The notes below the pieces were generated by a model. It made no database searches, was not told the origin of the DNA, and saw nothing but the letters and a program-made list of their open reading frames with translations. Made by a program: the position numbers and the translations under genes. A stretch of 64,000 bases of DNA. It comes from Mycobacterium shinjukuense. Lineage in GTDB: Bacteria > Actinomycetota > Actinomycetes > Mycobacteriales > Mycobacteriaceae. Every line of letters starts with the position of its first letter. Position 1 is the stretch's first letter. This document shows, piece by piece, positions 36,794-48,760 of the stretch. The stretch is from positions 3,472,001 through 3,536,000 of the forward strand of contig NZ_AP022575.1 of assembly GCF_010730055.1 (NCBI RefSeq). Direction: 5' to 3'.

Positions 36794-37019
36794 CACCTTT
36801 GTGCGAGCCAGGACCGCGGTGATCAATTGGTCGACGAGGTGCGCGCCGGCCGATTCGGTTCCGGCGAGACACCAGCGATTGGGCAACATCGTGGCGCAGC
36901 CGCCGCGATGTGCCCTAGGGCGATGGGCGAGTGACCGCGCGGCCTGAACCGAGGTGATCCGATCGTCGCGACGCGATCAACGGCAGGCGGTGGCGGCGGC
37001 CGACGACTCAGTTCCCGTC

Positions 37020-38024
37020 TCACGGTGCGAGCCTGACAAAGCCCGGTGGCATCGGTCGCGGCGGCGGAAGCGGCTCCACCGGACCGCCACCACCGTTGCC
37101 GCCACTGCCGCCGCCGCCGACGCCACCCCCCGACTGAGGAGCATCAGCAGGTTGCTCCACCGCTTGGGGCGGCGGTGGCTGTTGCGGCGGGGGTGGCTCT
37201 TGCGGCGGCGGCTGTTGCGGCGGCTGTTGCGGTGGCTGGTGCGGCGGCGGCGGCGATCGCTTTGGTGGCTGCGGAGCCACGATCGGCGGCGGTGGTGCCA
37301 GGGTCTGCGCCGTCGGCGGCGGCGGTGTCGGAATCTGCGGAGGGTTCGGCAAGACGGGATGCCCCGCCGGAGCCGCTTCGATCAGCGAGGCGAGCACCGC
37401 GTCATGCGCGTCAGAGTCCCACCGATCGGACCCGTAGCGGCCCGCCACCACAGCGCCGCCGTCCATCCAGTGTGACCGCCGACCCGTACCGGTGCCCGCC
37501 GGTTCCTGCCTCGGCGGCGGCGTGTTGGTCAGGCCCAACGCCCGCGGGCGCTGCCGCAGGTTGTTTTCTGAGTTGACTGCGTCGTACGGGTACGCGACGA
37601 CCCGGTGCGTCGGTTCGCTCGATCCCGGCGCGAAATTAGCCATGATGGAGGCTATCTTGCCTTGATCATGTGGGCAGTAGGCCTCGACGGCCGCGCTGAT
37701 GAATCGTTTGATGGTGGTCGTCACGCGGTCCGGCGGGTACAGGCGCGCGGTCGAGTCCACGTTGAACGCGTGCTTCCTCATTGCGTCCACCAGGTCGTCC
37801 ACCGGCACGCCAGCATCCAGCTTGCGACAAATCTTGTGGGCCGTGGCGATGAGGCTCGGCACGTTCTCGAGGGCAGGGATTTCTTTGCTATCGAGCAGTG
37901 CCAGAAACTGCTCGTCCTGGTTTGGGTCGGCCGCTGTTACGCCGCCGCTCAAGATTGCGGCGCCGGATAGCACCAGGATGGCGCCAACTAGGGTGCCGAC
38001 TCGGTGAGTGATGCCGGTGAGCAT
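37020..38024 (-). CDS. secreted DUF732 protein with long Pro-rich tail
   Basis: This 334-residue exported protein has a signal peptide at residues 1-31 (GTLVGAILVLSGAAILSG, cleavage near TAADP) and a DUF732 domain at ~33-125 (DEQFLALLDSKEIPALENVP, KRFISAAVEAYCPHDQGK) with the two conserved cysteines (KICRK, EAYCP) likely to be disulfide-linked. The last ~125 residues are Pro/Gln-rich (PPPQEPPPPQQPPPP) and end GFVRLAP. DUF732 proteins are mycobacterial secreted proteins of unknown function. The ATG has GGAAG about eight bases upstream. No counterpart lies here in M. tuberculosis. A RicR-type operator 277 bp upstream suggests copper-responsive expression. Confidence 0.78.
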   Translation of the reverse strand: MLTGITHRVGTLVGAILVLSGAAILSGGVTAADPNQDEQFLALLDSKEIPALENVPSLIATAHKICRKLDAGVPVDDLVDAMRKHAFNVDSTARLYPPDRVTTTIKRFISAAVEAYCPHDQGKIASIMANFAPGSSEPTHRVVAYPYDAVNSENNLRQRPRALGLTNTPPPRQEPAGTGTGRRSHWMDGGAVVAGRYGSDRWDSDAHDAVLASLIEAAPAGHPVLPNPPQIPTPPPPTAQTLAPPPPIVAPQPPKRSPPPPHQPPQQPPQQPPPQEPPPPQQPPPPQAVEQPADAPQSGGGVGGGGSGGNGGGGPVEPLPPPRPMPPGFVRLAP

Positions 38025-38133
38025 GACAAGGGCTTCCGTTCTGCTAAAGCCGTCACCTGGCGGGCTATGGATCGTGATCTACGCCACGATGTGTGGCTGT
38101 CTGGTTGGGTTTCCCCGGCGCCATGATGTCGTT

Positions 38134-38265
38134 TCACAACGCCGATCCGGTGTGGGCGTAGGCCGGGGCACAAGGTGCAATAGCGAGCCAGATTCCGAGA
38201 AGGACATCGAGACTGCCGGCCATGTGCGCCCAAGATTTTTGTGCCCACAAGCGGTACCTCCGCAT
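38134..38265 (-). CDS. possible 43-residue hydrophobic peptide under the third operator
   Basis: The frame starts ATG at 38265 and stops TGA at 38134. It has a basic start (MRRYRLWAQKSWAHMAG), a hydrophobic helix (LDVLLGIWLAIAPCAPAYA) and a short polar end. The helix resembles SPW-repeat membrane segments or a signal peptide. The ribosome site is weak. It lies 32 bp from the -10 box of the third RicR-type operator. A competing frame from ATG 38290 encodes an Arg/Pro-rich sequence that I do not believe. Confidence 0.35.
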   Translation of the reverse strand: MRRYRLWAQKSWAHMAGSLDVLLGIWLAIAPCAPAYAHTGSAL

Positions 38266-38296
38266 CTCTTGTCGGATGCTCTCGTAGCATGCTCCA

Positions 38297-38315
38297 AATA
38301 TACCCCTTGGGGGTA
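38297..38315 (-). promoter_or_regulatory. RicR-type operator and -10 element upstream of the DUF732 gene
   Basis: TACCC-CTTGG-GGGTA (38301-38315) overlaps a TATATT hexamer (38297-38302, minus strand). This is the same arrangement as the two other copies. Predicted transcription starts near 38290 and runs into the 43-residue ORF and the DUF732 gene. Confidence 0.65.
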
Positions 38316-38550
38316 GGGCCTAAAGGCCTTAGATTGGCCGGGCATGTCGTCGCTTGCTCACGTCGGCAGTAGAAGTTTCAGGCTCTGATGACTTCTTCTG
38401 TGGTCGCTCACACCGTTGGCCGGCGTTTGGCTACACGGCGGTTGTCGCCCGCCGTCGGCCGCGCGCCGGGTAGGCCCCTGCCCGTCTGGTCAGCCAACCG
38501 ACCGGTTGTTAGCTTGAGTGTGAACCCGGGAAAGCAATGGAAGGCGACCA

Positions 38551-40749
38551 ATGCCGATCGCAATAACTCCGGAGCATCAGGACCTGGCCGAGTCGGTGCG
38601 TGCCTTGGTCGCGCGGGTAGCGCCGTCCGAGGTGCTGCACGCGGCGATGGAGACCCCGTTGGACAACCCGCCGCCGTACTGGCAGGCGGCGGTCGACCAA
38701 GGCTTGCCAGGTGTGCACTTGCCCGAATCGGTCGGCGGACAAGGTTTCGGCATCGTTGAGCTGGCGGTGGTGCTGGCCGAGTTCGGCTACGGGGCGGTGC
38801 CCGGCCCGTTCGTGCCGTCGGCGATCGCCAGCGCACTGATCGCCGCGCATGACCCGCAGGCCACGGTGCTCGCCGAGCTGGCATCCGGGGCCGCCATCGC
38901 CTGCTACGCGCTCGATTCCGGGCTGACCGCCACCCGGCATGGCGCAGGAGATAGGGCAGCGCTGGTGATCCGCGGCGAGATCCGCGTGGTTCCCGCGGCG
39001 GCTCAGGCGTCGGTGCTGGTGCTGCCGGTGGCCATCGACGGCGGCGAGAAGTGGGTCATGCTGCGCGCCGAACAACTCGAAATCGAGCCGGTCGCCAGCC
39101 TGGATCCGCTGCGGCCCATCGCCCAGGTGCGAGCCCACGCCGTCGAGGTCGGCGACGATGTCGTGCTGAGCAATCTAAGCCTGACCACCGCCCGTGCGCT
39201 GGTAACCACCCTGTTATCGGCCGAGGCCGTCGGCGTGGCGCGGTGGGCGACCGACACCGCATCGGCCTACGCCAAGATTCGTGAACAATTCGGCAGGCCG
39301 ATCGGCCAGTTCCAGGCGATCAAGCACAAGTGCGCGGAGATGGTAGCCGACACCGAGCGGGCCACCGCCGCGGTGTGGGACGCCGCGCGCGCCCTGGACG
39401 AGGCGGGCGAGGCCGACGACGCCGGTGTCGAGTTCGCCGCCGCGGTGGCGGCGACGTTGGCGCCAACCGCCGCCCAGCGGTGCACGCAAGACTGCATTCA
39501 GGTGCATGGGGGCATCGGCTTCACCTGGGAGCACGACGCGGGCGTGTACTACCGGCGGGCGCTCATGCTGGCCGCCTGCTTTGGTCGCGCCTCGGAGTAC
39601 CCGCGCCACGTGGTGGACACAGCGACCACCACGGGCATGCGCACGGTGGACATCGACCTCGATCCGGACACCGAAAGGCTGCGGGTCGAGATCCGGGCCG
39701 AGGTGGCCGCGCTCAAGCAGATGCCGCGTGAAAAGCGCGCGGTCGCGATCGCCGAAGGCGGCTGGGTGCTGCCGCATCTGCCCACGCCGTGGGGGCGCGC
39801 GGCCAGCCCGGTCGAGCAAATCATCATCGCCCAGGAGTTCACCGCGGGACGGGTCAAGCGGCCGCAGATCGCCATCGCGGCCTGGATCGTGCCGTCGATC
39901 GTGGCGTTCGGAACCGAAGAACAAAAACAACGCTTCCTGCCGCCCACCTTTCGCGGCGACATCTTCTGGTGCCAGCTGTTTTCCGAGCCGGGCGCGGGAT
40001 CGGATCTGGCCAGCCTGGCGACCAAGGCCACCCGGGTGGACGGCGGCTGGCGAATCACCGGCCAGAAGATCTGGACCACCGCCGCGCAGTTCTCGCACTG
40101 GGGCGCGCTGCTGGCCCGGACCGACCCATCGGCGCCCAAGCACAACGGCATCACCTACTTCCTGCTGGACATGAAATGCGACGGCGTAGTGGTCAAGCCG
40201 CTGCGCGAGCTCACCGGTCACGAGTTTTTCAACACCGTCTACCTCGACGACGTGTTCGTGCCGGATGAGTTGGTGCTCGGGGAGGTGAACCGGGGATGGG
40301 AGGTCAGCCGCAACACCCTGACGGCCGAGCGGGTGTCGATCGGCAGCAACGACACCAACTTCTTGGCCACCCTGGACCAGTTCGTCGAGTTCGTCCGAGA
40401 CGGCCAGTTCGACCAGGTCGCCCAACACCGCGCCGGCCGGTTGATCGCCGAGGGCCACGCCGCCAAGCTGCTCAACCTGCGCTCCACCCTGATGACGTTG
40501 GCCGGTCGTGACGCCATGCCGTCGGCGGCGATCTCCAAGCTGCTGTCGATGCGCACCGGCCAGGGGTATGCCGAGTTCGCGGTGTCGTCCTTAGGCGCCG
40601 AGGCTGCCGTCGGCGACACCGACCGGCCAGCGGGCAAGTGGGGCGAGTATCTGCTGGCCAGCAGGGCCACCACCATTTACGGCGGCACCTCGGAGGTGCA
40701 GCTGAACATCATCGCCGAGCGGCTGCTGGGCCTGCCCCGCGACCCGTAG
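38551..40749 (+). CDS. fadE6: two-domain acyl-CoA dehydrogenase FadE6
   Basis: This 732-residue flavoprotein is made of two acyl-CoA dehydrogenase modules, orthologous to FadE6 (Rv0271c). Module 1 (residues ~1-345) contains PIAITPEHQDLAESVRALVA and the C-terminal IQVHGGIGFTWEHDAGVYYR. Module 2 (~375-732) contains FWCQLFSEPGAGSDLASLAT, the FAD/substrate loop, WRITGQKIWTTAAQFSHWGA and ATTIYGGTSEVQLNIIAERL. FadE6 oxidises an acyl-CoA to an enoyl-CoA; the natural substrate is unknown. Both modules keep FAD-binding motifs, but module 1 is the more diverged and may be structural. ATG at 38551 has GGAAGG six bases upstream. Confidence 0.9.
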   Translation: MPIAITPEHQDLAESVRALVARVAPSEVLHAAMETPLDNPPPYWQAAVDQGLPGVHLPESVGGQGFGIVELAVVLAEFGYGAVPGPFVPSAIASALIAAHDPQATVLAELASGAAIACYALDSGLTATRHGAGDRAALVIRGEIRVVPAAAQASVLVLPVAIDGGEKWVMLRAEQLEIEPVASLDPLRPIAQVRAHAVEVGDDVVLSNLSLTTARALVTTLLSAEAVGVARWATDTASAYAKIREQFGRPIGQFQAIKHKCAEMVADTERATAAVWDAARALDEAGEADDAGVEFAAAVAATLAPTAAQRCTQDCIQVHGGIGFTWEHDAGVYYRRALMLAACFGRASEYPRHVVDTATTTGMRTVDIDLDPDTERLRVEIRAEVAALKQMPREKRAVAIAEGGWVLPHLPTPWGRAASPVEQIIIAQEFTAGRVKRPQIAIAAWIVPSIVAFGTEEQKQRFLPPTFRGDIFWCQLFSEPGAGSDLASLATKATRVDGGWRITGQKIWTTAAQFSHWGALLARTDPSAPKHNGITYFLLDMKCDGVVVKPLRELTGHEFFNTVYLDDVFVPDELVLGEVNRGWEVSRNTLTAERVSIGSNDTNFLATLDQFVEFVRDGQFDQVAQHRAGRLIAEGHAAKLLNLRSTLMTLAGRDAMPSAAISKLLSMRTGQGYAEFAVSSLGAEAAVGDTDRPAGKWGEYLLASRATTIYGGTSEVQLNIIAERLLGLPRDP

Positions 40750-40772
40750 GGCTCCCGCGCTCCCGCGCGAGC

Positions 40773-40798
40773 TGGGGGCACCTCCCGCTTGCGGGGGA
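40773..40798. repeat. short dispersed mycobacterial repeat (CCCGCTTGCGGG element)
   Basis: The sequence GGGGCACCTCCCGCTTGCGG lies in the 63-bp gap between the convergent fadE6 and fadD2. Its core CCCGC-TT-GCGGG is a tight hairpin that may help end transcription. Three more copies lie at 49791-49872. Confidence 0.6.
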
Positions 40799-40812
40799 AC
40801 GCAAAGGCAAAA

Positions 40813-42495
40813 TTACAGCTTGCGCAGCTCGCGTTTGAGGATCTTTCCGGTCGGGTTGCGCGGCAGCTCGTCGAGAAAGATGACGTCGCGCGGCACCTTA
40901 TAGCGGGCCAGATGGTCACGCACGTACTGCTTGATCGCGTCCTCGTCGAGGGTGGCCCCCGGCTTCTTGACCACGAACGCGCGCAGCCGGGCGCCCCACT
41001 CCTTGTCGTCGACGCCCAGCGCGGTGGCCTCCACCACGTCGGGATGCCCGCTGATCAGGTCTTCAACTTCGGCGGGGAACACGTTCTCGCCGCCGGAGAC
41101 GATCATCTCGTCGTCGCGGCCGCTGACGTAGAGCAGTCCGCGCTCGTCGAAATAGCCCACGTCACCCGACGACAGCAGGCCGTCGATGATCTGCTTGCCG
41201 CCGCCGCCGGTGTAGCCCTCGAACGGGAAGGCGTTGCCCACGAAGATGCGGCCGACGTCCCCCCGCGGGACCTCGTTGCCGTTGTCGTCGAGGATCTTGA
41301 CCTTCACGCCCTTGACGACGGGTCCGACCGTGGCGGGGTTGAACTGCAGATCGTCGGGACCGGCGATGGTCGCGAACGCGACCTCGGTGGAGCCATACAT
41401 GTTGTAGACGACGGGCCCGAGGTCCTTGAGGGCGCGGGTGGCCAGCTCCGCACCCAGTTGCGAGCCGGACACGAAGACGATCTTCAGGCTGGACAGATCG
41501 GGCTTCGTGTCCATCTTCTCGATCGCATCGAGGATCCGCGACAGCATCACCGGCACCACCACCAGCGCGGTCGCCTTGTGCTTCTCGATGTCTTCCACCA
41601 CCAACGCCGGCTTGAACCGCCGCCGCAGCAGCAACGTCGAGCCCAGGAACATCGCGAGGGTGGCGTGCAGGTACCCCAGCGCGTGGAACATCGGGGCCGG
41701 CAACGACGTCACCTCGCCGGCCTTGAAGGGGACGTGCGACAAGATGCCACCGACCGGCGCCAGCGTCGGCGGGGTCCGCCGGTTCGCCCCCTTCGGCGTG
41801 CCGGTCGTTCCGCTGGTCAGGATGATGATCGACGCGTGCTTGCTGGCTTTCGGAGCGGGCGCGGTGCTGCTGCGCGCGATCAGCTCCGCCAGCGTCTCGT
41901 CGGTGCTGCCCGACGGCTCATCCGCATCGGGGTTGACACCGAGCGCCCGCAGCTTGCCCAACGGCGGCTCGGCCTTGCTGACGGCCTCGGTGTACTCGTC
42001 GTCGTAGATGATGATCTTGGCGCCCTCGCGCTCGGACACCTCTTTGATCTGCGGGCCGGAGAATTCGCTGTTGAGCAAGATGATGCGGGCGCCGACCCGG
42101 GCCGCGCCGTAGTTGGCGATCAGGAACCAGCGGTGGTTGCGCGCCAGGATGGCGACACCGTCGCCGCCGCGGACCCCCTTGGCCAGTAGCCCGTTGGCCA
42201 CCGCGTGGGCGGCGTTGTCGAGCTGCTGGTAAGTGAGCGTGCCCTCTTCGTCGATCACCGCCGCCTTGTGGGGCGCACGCCGGGCATTGTGTGCCGGCAG
42301 CATTCCGAACTCGCCCCACTTGCGGATATCGGCTGCCATCGCGGCGTAGTTCAGCGGCGGCTCCAGCCCGATGGCGCCTGATTCGATGATCTTGCGCAGA
42401 TAGTGCAATTCGGCCGTGCCGCGTTCGATGTACTGCTGCAGTTTGGCCCCGATTTTGGCTGGCGTCGGTCCAACCAGGTCGCTGAGGTTCGGCAT
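40813..42495 (-). CDS. fadD2: fatty-acyl-CoA/AMP ligase FadD2
   Basis: The 560-residue ANL-superfamily enzyme is identical in length to M. tuberculosis FadD2 (Rv0270). The AMP-binding P-loop is ASIIILTSGTTGTPKGANRR, the second motif YNMYGSTEVAF, the hinge GYFDERGLLYVSGRDDEMIV and the catalytic Lys motif ELPRNPTGKILKREL. It activates a fatty acid to acyl-AMP and acyl-CoA. It converges on fadE6, and the pair likely serves the same beta-oxidation branch. ATG at 42495 (MPNLSDLVGPTPAKIGAKLQ) is chosen by homology over an upstream Met. Confidence 0.92.
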   Translation of the reverse strand: MPNLSDLVGPTPAKIGAKLQQYIERGTAELHYLRKIIESGAIGLEPPLNYAAMAADIRKWGEFGMLPAHNARRAPHKAAVIDEEGTLTYQQLDNAAHAVANGLLAKGVRGGDGVAILARNHRWFLIANYGAARVGARIILLNSEFSGPQIKEVSEREGAKIIIYDDEYTEAVSKAEPPLGKLRALGVNPDADEPSGSTDETLAELIARSSTAPAPKASKHASIIILTSGTTGTPKGANRRTPPTLAPVGGILSHVPFKAGEVTSLPAPMFHALGYLHATLAMFLGSTLLLRRRFKPALVVEDIEKHKATALVVVPVMLSRILDAIEKMDTKPDLSSLKIVFVSGSQLGAELATRALKDLGPVVYNMYGSTEVAFATIAGPDDLQFNPATVGPVVKGVKVKILDDNGNEVPRGDVGRIFVGNAFPFEGYTGGGGKQIIDGLLSSGDVGYFDERGLLYVSGRDDEMIVSGGENVFPAEVEDLISGHPDVVEATALGVDDKEWGARLRAFVVKKPGATLDEDAIKQYVRDHLARYKVPRDVIFLDELPRNPTGKILKRELRKL

Positions 42496-42558
42496 GAACC
42501 TCACAATAGACTCGGATCGCAGCGCGGCCAGAAAATGCCTCGGCCCTACCATGGACGC

Positions 42559-43767
42559 ATGTCGCGTCCGGTGTCACTGGATGTTGCCGGACGCCGCGTC
42601 ACCATCACTCATCCCGATAGGGTCGTATTCCCCGGCCCCGGCCACACCAAGCTCGACCTAGTCCGGTACTACCTCGCCGTGGCCGAGGGTGCGGTGCGCG
42701 GGGTGGCCGGCCGCCCGATGATCTTGAAGCGTTTCGTCAAGGGCATCTCGGCCGAAGCGGTGTTTCAGAAGCGCGCCCCCGCGAACCGGCCGGACTGGGT
42801 GGACGTGGCCGAGCTGCGCTACGCGTCGGGCACCTCGGCCGCCGAAGCCGTCATTCACGACGCCGCCGGACTGGCGTGGGTGATCAACCTCGGTTGCGTC
42901 GACCTCAATCCGCATCCGGTGCTCGCCGCCGACCTCGACCATCCCGACGAACTGCGGGTGGACCTGGACCCGATGCCCGGCGTCGGGTGGCGACGGGTCG
43001 TCGAGGTCGCGCTGGTGGCCCGGGAGGTGCTGGAGGACTACGGGCTGACCGCGTGGCCGAAGACGTCGGGGGCGCGGGGCTTTCACGTCTATGCCCGGAT
43101 CGCCCCTTGCTGGTCGTTCCCCCAGGTACGCCTGGCCGCCCAGACCGTGGCGCGTGAGGTCGAGCGCCGCCTGCCCGGGGCGGCAACCAGCCGGTGGTGG
43201 AAGGAAGAACGCGAGGGCGTGTTCGTCGACTTCAACCAGAACGCCAAGGACCGCACGGTCGCCTCGGCCTACTCGGTGCGGGCCACACCCGATGCCCGGG
43301 TGTCCACACCGCTGCACTGGGATGAGGTGGCCGACTGCGACCCGGCGGCGTACACCCTGGCCACCGTGCCGGGCCGGTTCGCCGAGCTGGGTGACCCCTG
43401 GGCCGGGATGGATGACGCGGTTGGCCGGCTCGACCTGCTGCTGGCGCTGGCCGAGGAATTGGGTCCGCCGCAGAAGGCACCCACAGGGTCGGGCCGGAGC
43501 GTCGACGGTCGGCGCCGGTCCTCGAAGCCGCTCATCGAGATCGCCCGCACCAAGACCAGAGATGAGGCGATGGCGGCGCTGGACACCTGGCGCGGCCGGT
43601 ATCCCGGCGCCGCGGCCTGGTTGCAGCCCGCCGATATCCTCGTCGACGGCATGCGCGGGCCGAGTTCGATCTGGTACCGGATCCGGATCAACCTCCAGCA
43701 CGTCCCGACCGACCAGCGCCCACCGCAGGAGCAGCTGATCGCCGACTACAGCCCGTGGCCGCAGTGA
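42559..43767 (+). CDS. stand-alone LigD-type primase-polymerase (Rv0269c-like)
   Basis: This 402-residue LigD-polymerase-domain protein of the archaeo-eukaryotic primase superfamily lacks ligase and nuclease domains. It contains VTITHPDRVVFPGPGHTKLD, PMILKRFVKGISAEAVFQKR, the metal-binding Asp pair LRVDLDPMPGVGW, KTSGARGFHVYARI and VFVDFNQNAKDRTVASAYSV. Such proteins (PolD/Prim-PolC type) fill short gaps and prefer ribonucleotides, acting in excision or end-joining repair. The 64-bp gap from the divergent fadD2 start is the only promoter space. The C-terminal ~60 residues (SIWYRIRINLQHVPTDQRPP) match Rv0269c. Confidence 0.87.
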   Translation: MSRPVSLDVAGRRVTITHPDRVVFPGPGHTKLDLVRYYLAVAEGAVRGVAGRPMILKRFVKGISAEAVFQKRAPANRPDWVDVAELRYASGTSAAEAVIHDAAGLAWVINLGCVDLNPHPVLAADLDHPDELRVDLDPMPGVGWRRVVEVALVAREVLEDYGLTAWPKTSGARGFHVYARIAPCWSFPQVRLAAQTVAREVERRLPGAATSRWWKEEREGVFVDFNQNAKDRTVASAYSVRATPDARVSTPLHWDEVADCDPAAYTLATVPGRFAELGDPWAGMDDAVGRLDLLLALAEELGPPQKAPTGSGRSVDGRRRSSKPLIEIARTKTRDEAMAALDTWRGRYPGAAAWLQPADILVDGMRGPSSIWYRIRINLQHVPTDQRPPQEQLIADYSPWPQ

Positions 43768-43789
43768 GAGCACGCCGCGGGTCGATCAG

Positions 43790-44683
43790 TTGCACCAGGC
43801 CGCGAGGATCGCGCGCCGCGGAGATGAGCAGCTGCGGGCCTGCAGTGCGGGGGTGGTGGAGGCGGTCGACGAGGCCCGCGCGGAGGGTTTTGACGTCGGT
43901 GAGGACTATTCGGTCGCCGACCGCTCGCGCGGCGGTTCGGCCGAGTACCGGGCGGCGCGTGTGGCCGCGGCCCAGGGACACGCCAGCTTCATCCGCCACC
44001 GGGTCGGCGCCCTGCTGGCCACCGATCACCGGCTGACCGCAGAGATCACCGCCGCCACCAGCGGCGTCGACGACCTCACCTTTCCGGAGGAACGCGTCAT
44101 CGACGACACCGTCGTCGGTGACGACGAGCACGACGGGATCCAACTCGTCGACAACCACACGTGGAAAGACGCCCCGCCCAACCCATCCCGCCCGACCCGC
44201 AGCCGGGTCCGCTGCCGCCTGATCAACAACGCCGAAGACGTCCGCAAGGTGCTGGACCCGTTGCAAGACGGGGGGAAACGCGGCCCTGACGGGGTGGGCA
44301 CGAAACCGAAGGTCAAGGAGCTGTGGGATGCCGCCACCGTCAAGCGGATGTGGGACTACCTGACCCGCAATGCCACCGATTGCCCAGGCCCACCGGACTA
44401 TGACGGGCCAGTACGTGTCCTGCCCGACGGCACCGAGATCGGCTTGCGCCAAAGCGGCAAAGGCTGGGGTGACACCCTCGACGTCTGGTATCCCGACGGC
44501 ACAGGTAGGAAGATCCACACCCCGTATGCTCCGCCGCTGATCAGCCCTCCGCCGCAACTGCCGCCGTCGGGGCACCCGGCCCCGCTGCCGGTGCCGCCAC
44601 CGCAGGTGGGACATCCGCCGGTGGTGCTGCCGCCGACGCAGGTTGTGGACCGGCGAGGCTGCCGCCCTGCAGGCCCTCCTTGA
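43790..44683 (+). CDS. unrecognised mycobacterial protein with toxin-like C-terminal module
   Basis: I do not recognise a named family with confidence. The ~297-residue product starts TTG at 43790 or lacks its original start. An N-terminal helical part (HQAARIARRGDEQLRACSAG, FIRHRVGALLATDHRLTAEI) is followed by a charged linker. A compact C-terminal module has VKELWDAATVKRMWDYLTRN and VRVLPDGTEIGLRQSGKGWG, then DTLDVWYPDGTGRKIHTPYA, with Asp/Lys/His spacing like secreted nuclease toxins. A Pro-rich tail ends the protein and looks frame-shifted near 44640. It sits between the LigD-type gene and an antitoxin remnant. A polymorphic-toxin role is inference only. Confidence 0.45.
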   Translation: MHQAARIARRGDEQLRACSAGVVEAVDEARAEGFDVGEDYSVADRSRGGSAEYRAARVAAAQGHASFIRHRVGALLATDHRLTAEITAATSGVDDLTFPEERVIDDTVVGDDEHDGIQLVDNHTWKDAPPNPSRPTRSRVRCRLINNAEDVRKVLDPLQDGGKRGPDGVGTKPKVKELWDAATVKRMWDYLTRNATDCPGPPDYDGPVRVLPDGTEIGLRQSGKGWGDTLDVWYPDGTGRKIHTPYAPPLISPPPQLPPSGHPAPLPVPPPQVGHPPVVLPPTQVVDRRGCRPAGPP

Positions 44684-44780
44684 CCCAGTCATGCTCGGTC
44701 GCGGCGTCCATCACCACGGTTCCCTTCCCGGCACTCGAAAGCCCACGGGAAGCATTCTTCCAGGTCGCTACAGTGATCGG

Positions 44781-45071
44781 GTGAACACCGAGACCAGCCA
44801 ACGCGGGCCGCGCAACAGCAGCGGCGAAATCCTGCGCCGGCTGGACCGGGGGCAGTGCTTCGCCGCCACCAGATGCGGCGTTCCCGTCGGCGAGCCGACC
44901 TTGGCCATGCGGCCCGCCAAAAGATCACCGCCCACGGCGGAGCGACTTCCCGCCCACTTGGCACCCAGCGCCCTGACGATGGCCAAGCCAGCCCACGCGA
45001 CCGGCGACGGCGACGAGCGGTCCAACGTCGACGATGTTATCGAGCACCTGGTCGACGTCGTCGGCGTATGA
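44781..45071 (+). pseudogene. Phd/VapB-type antitoxin remnant
   Basis: From GTG 44781 the frame reads [20 protein letters not shown], then [17 protein letters not shown]. This is the Phd/YefM/VapB core ([19 protein letters not shown]). After GVPVGE the family sequence is lost, and the frame runs as unrelated Pro/Ala-rich residues to a TGA at 45069-45071 that overlaps an ATG of oplA. No PIN-domain toxin follows. It is the remains of a toxin-antitoxin cassette. Confidence 0.6.
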
Positions 45072-45103
45072 CGCTCCACGGACGATCCGCAAGGCGGGAC
45101 CAG

Positions 45104-48718
<3,615 letters not shown>

Positions 48719-48760
48719 GAACCTCGCTCGCAGCGCGTGGGCGCGCGATACTGTCACGCC

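Noticed and set aside
37988..38290. 100-residue minus-strand ORF from ATG 38290 under the third copper-type operator
   Set aside because: The predicted protein is low-complexity Arg/His/Pro/Ser and overlaps the DUF732 start; the 43-residue alternative frame has a more plausible composition.
44541..44801. Minus-strand ORF of 86 residues with a protein-like start
   Set aside because: It is antisense to the toxin-like tail and the antitoxin remnant, its C-terminal half is Ala/Pro shadow sequence, and no ribosome site or family match is seen.
44855..45103. 5' extension of oplA
   Set aside because: The added ~80 residues are Arg/Gly-rich and out of frame with the antitoxin remnant that clearly carries coding similarity.
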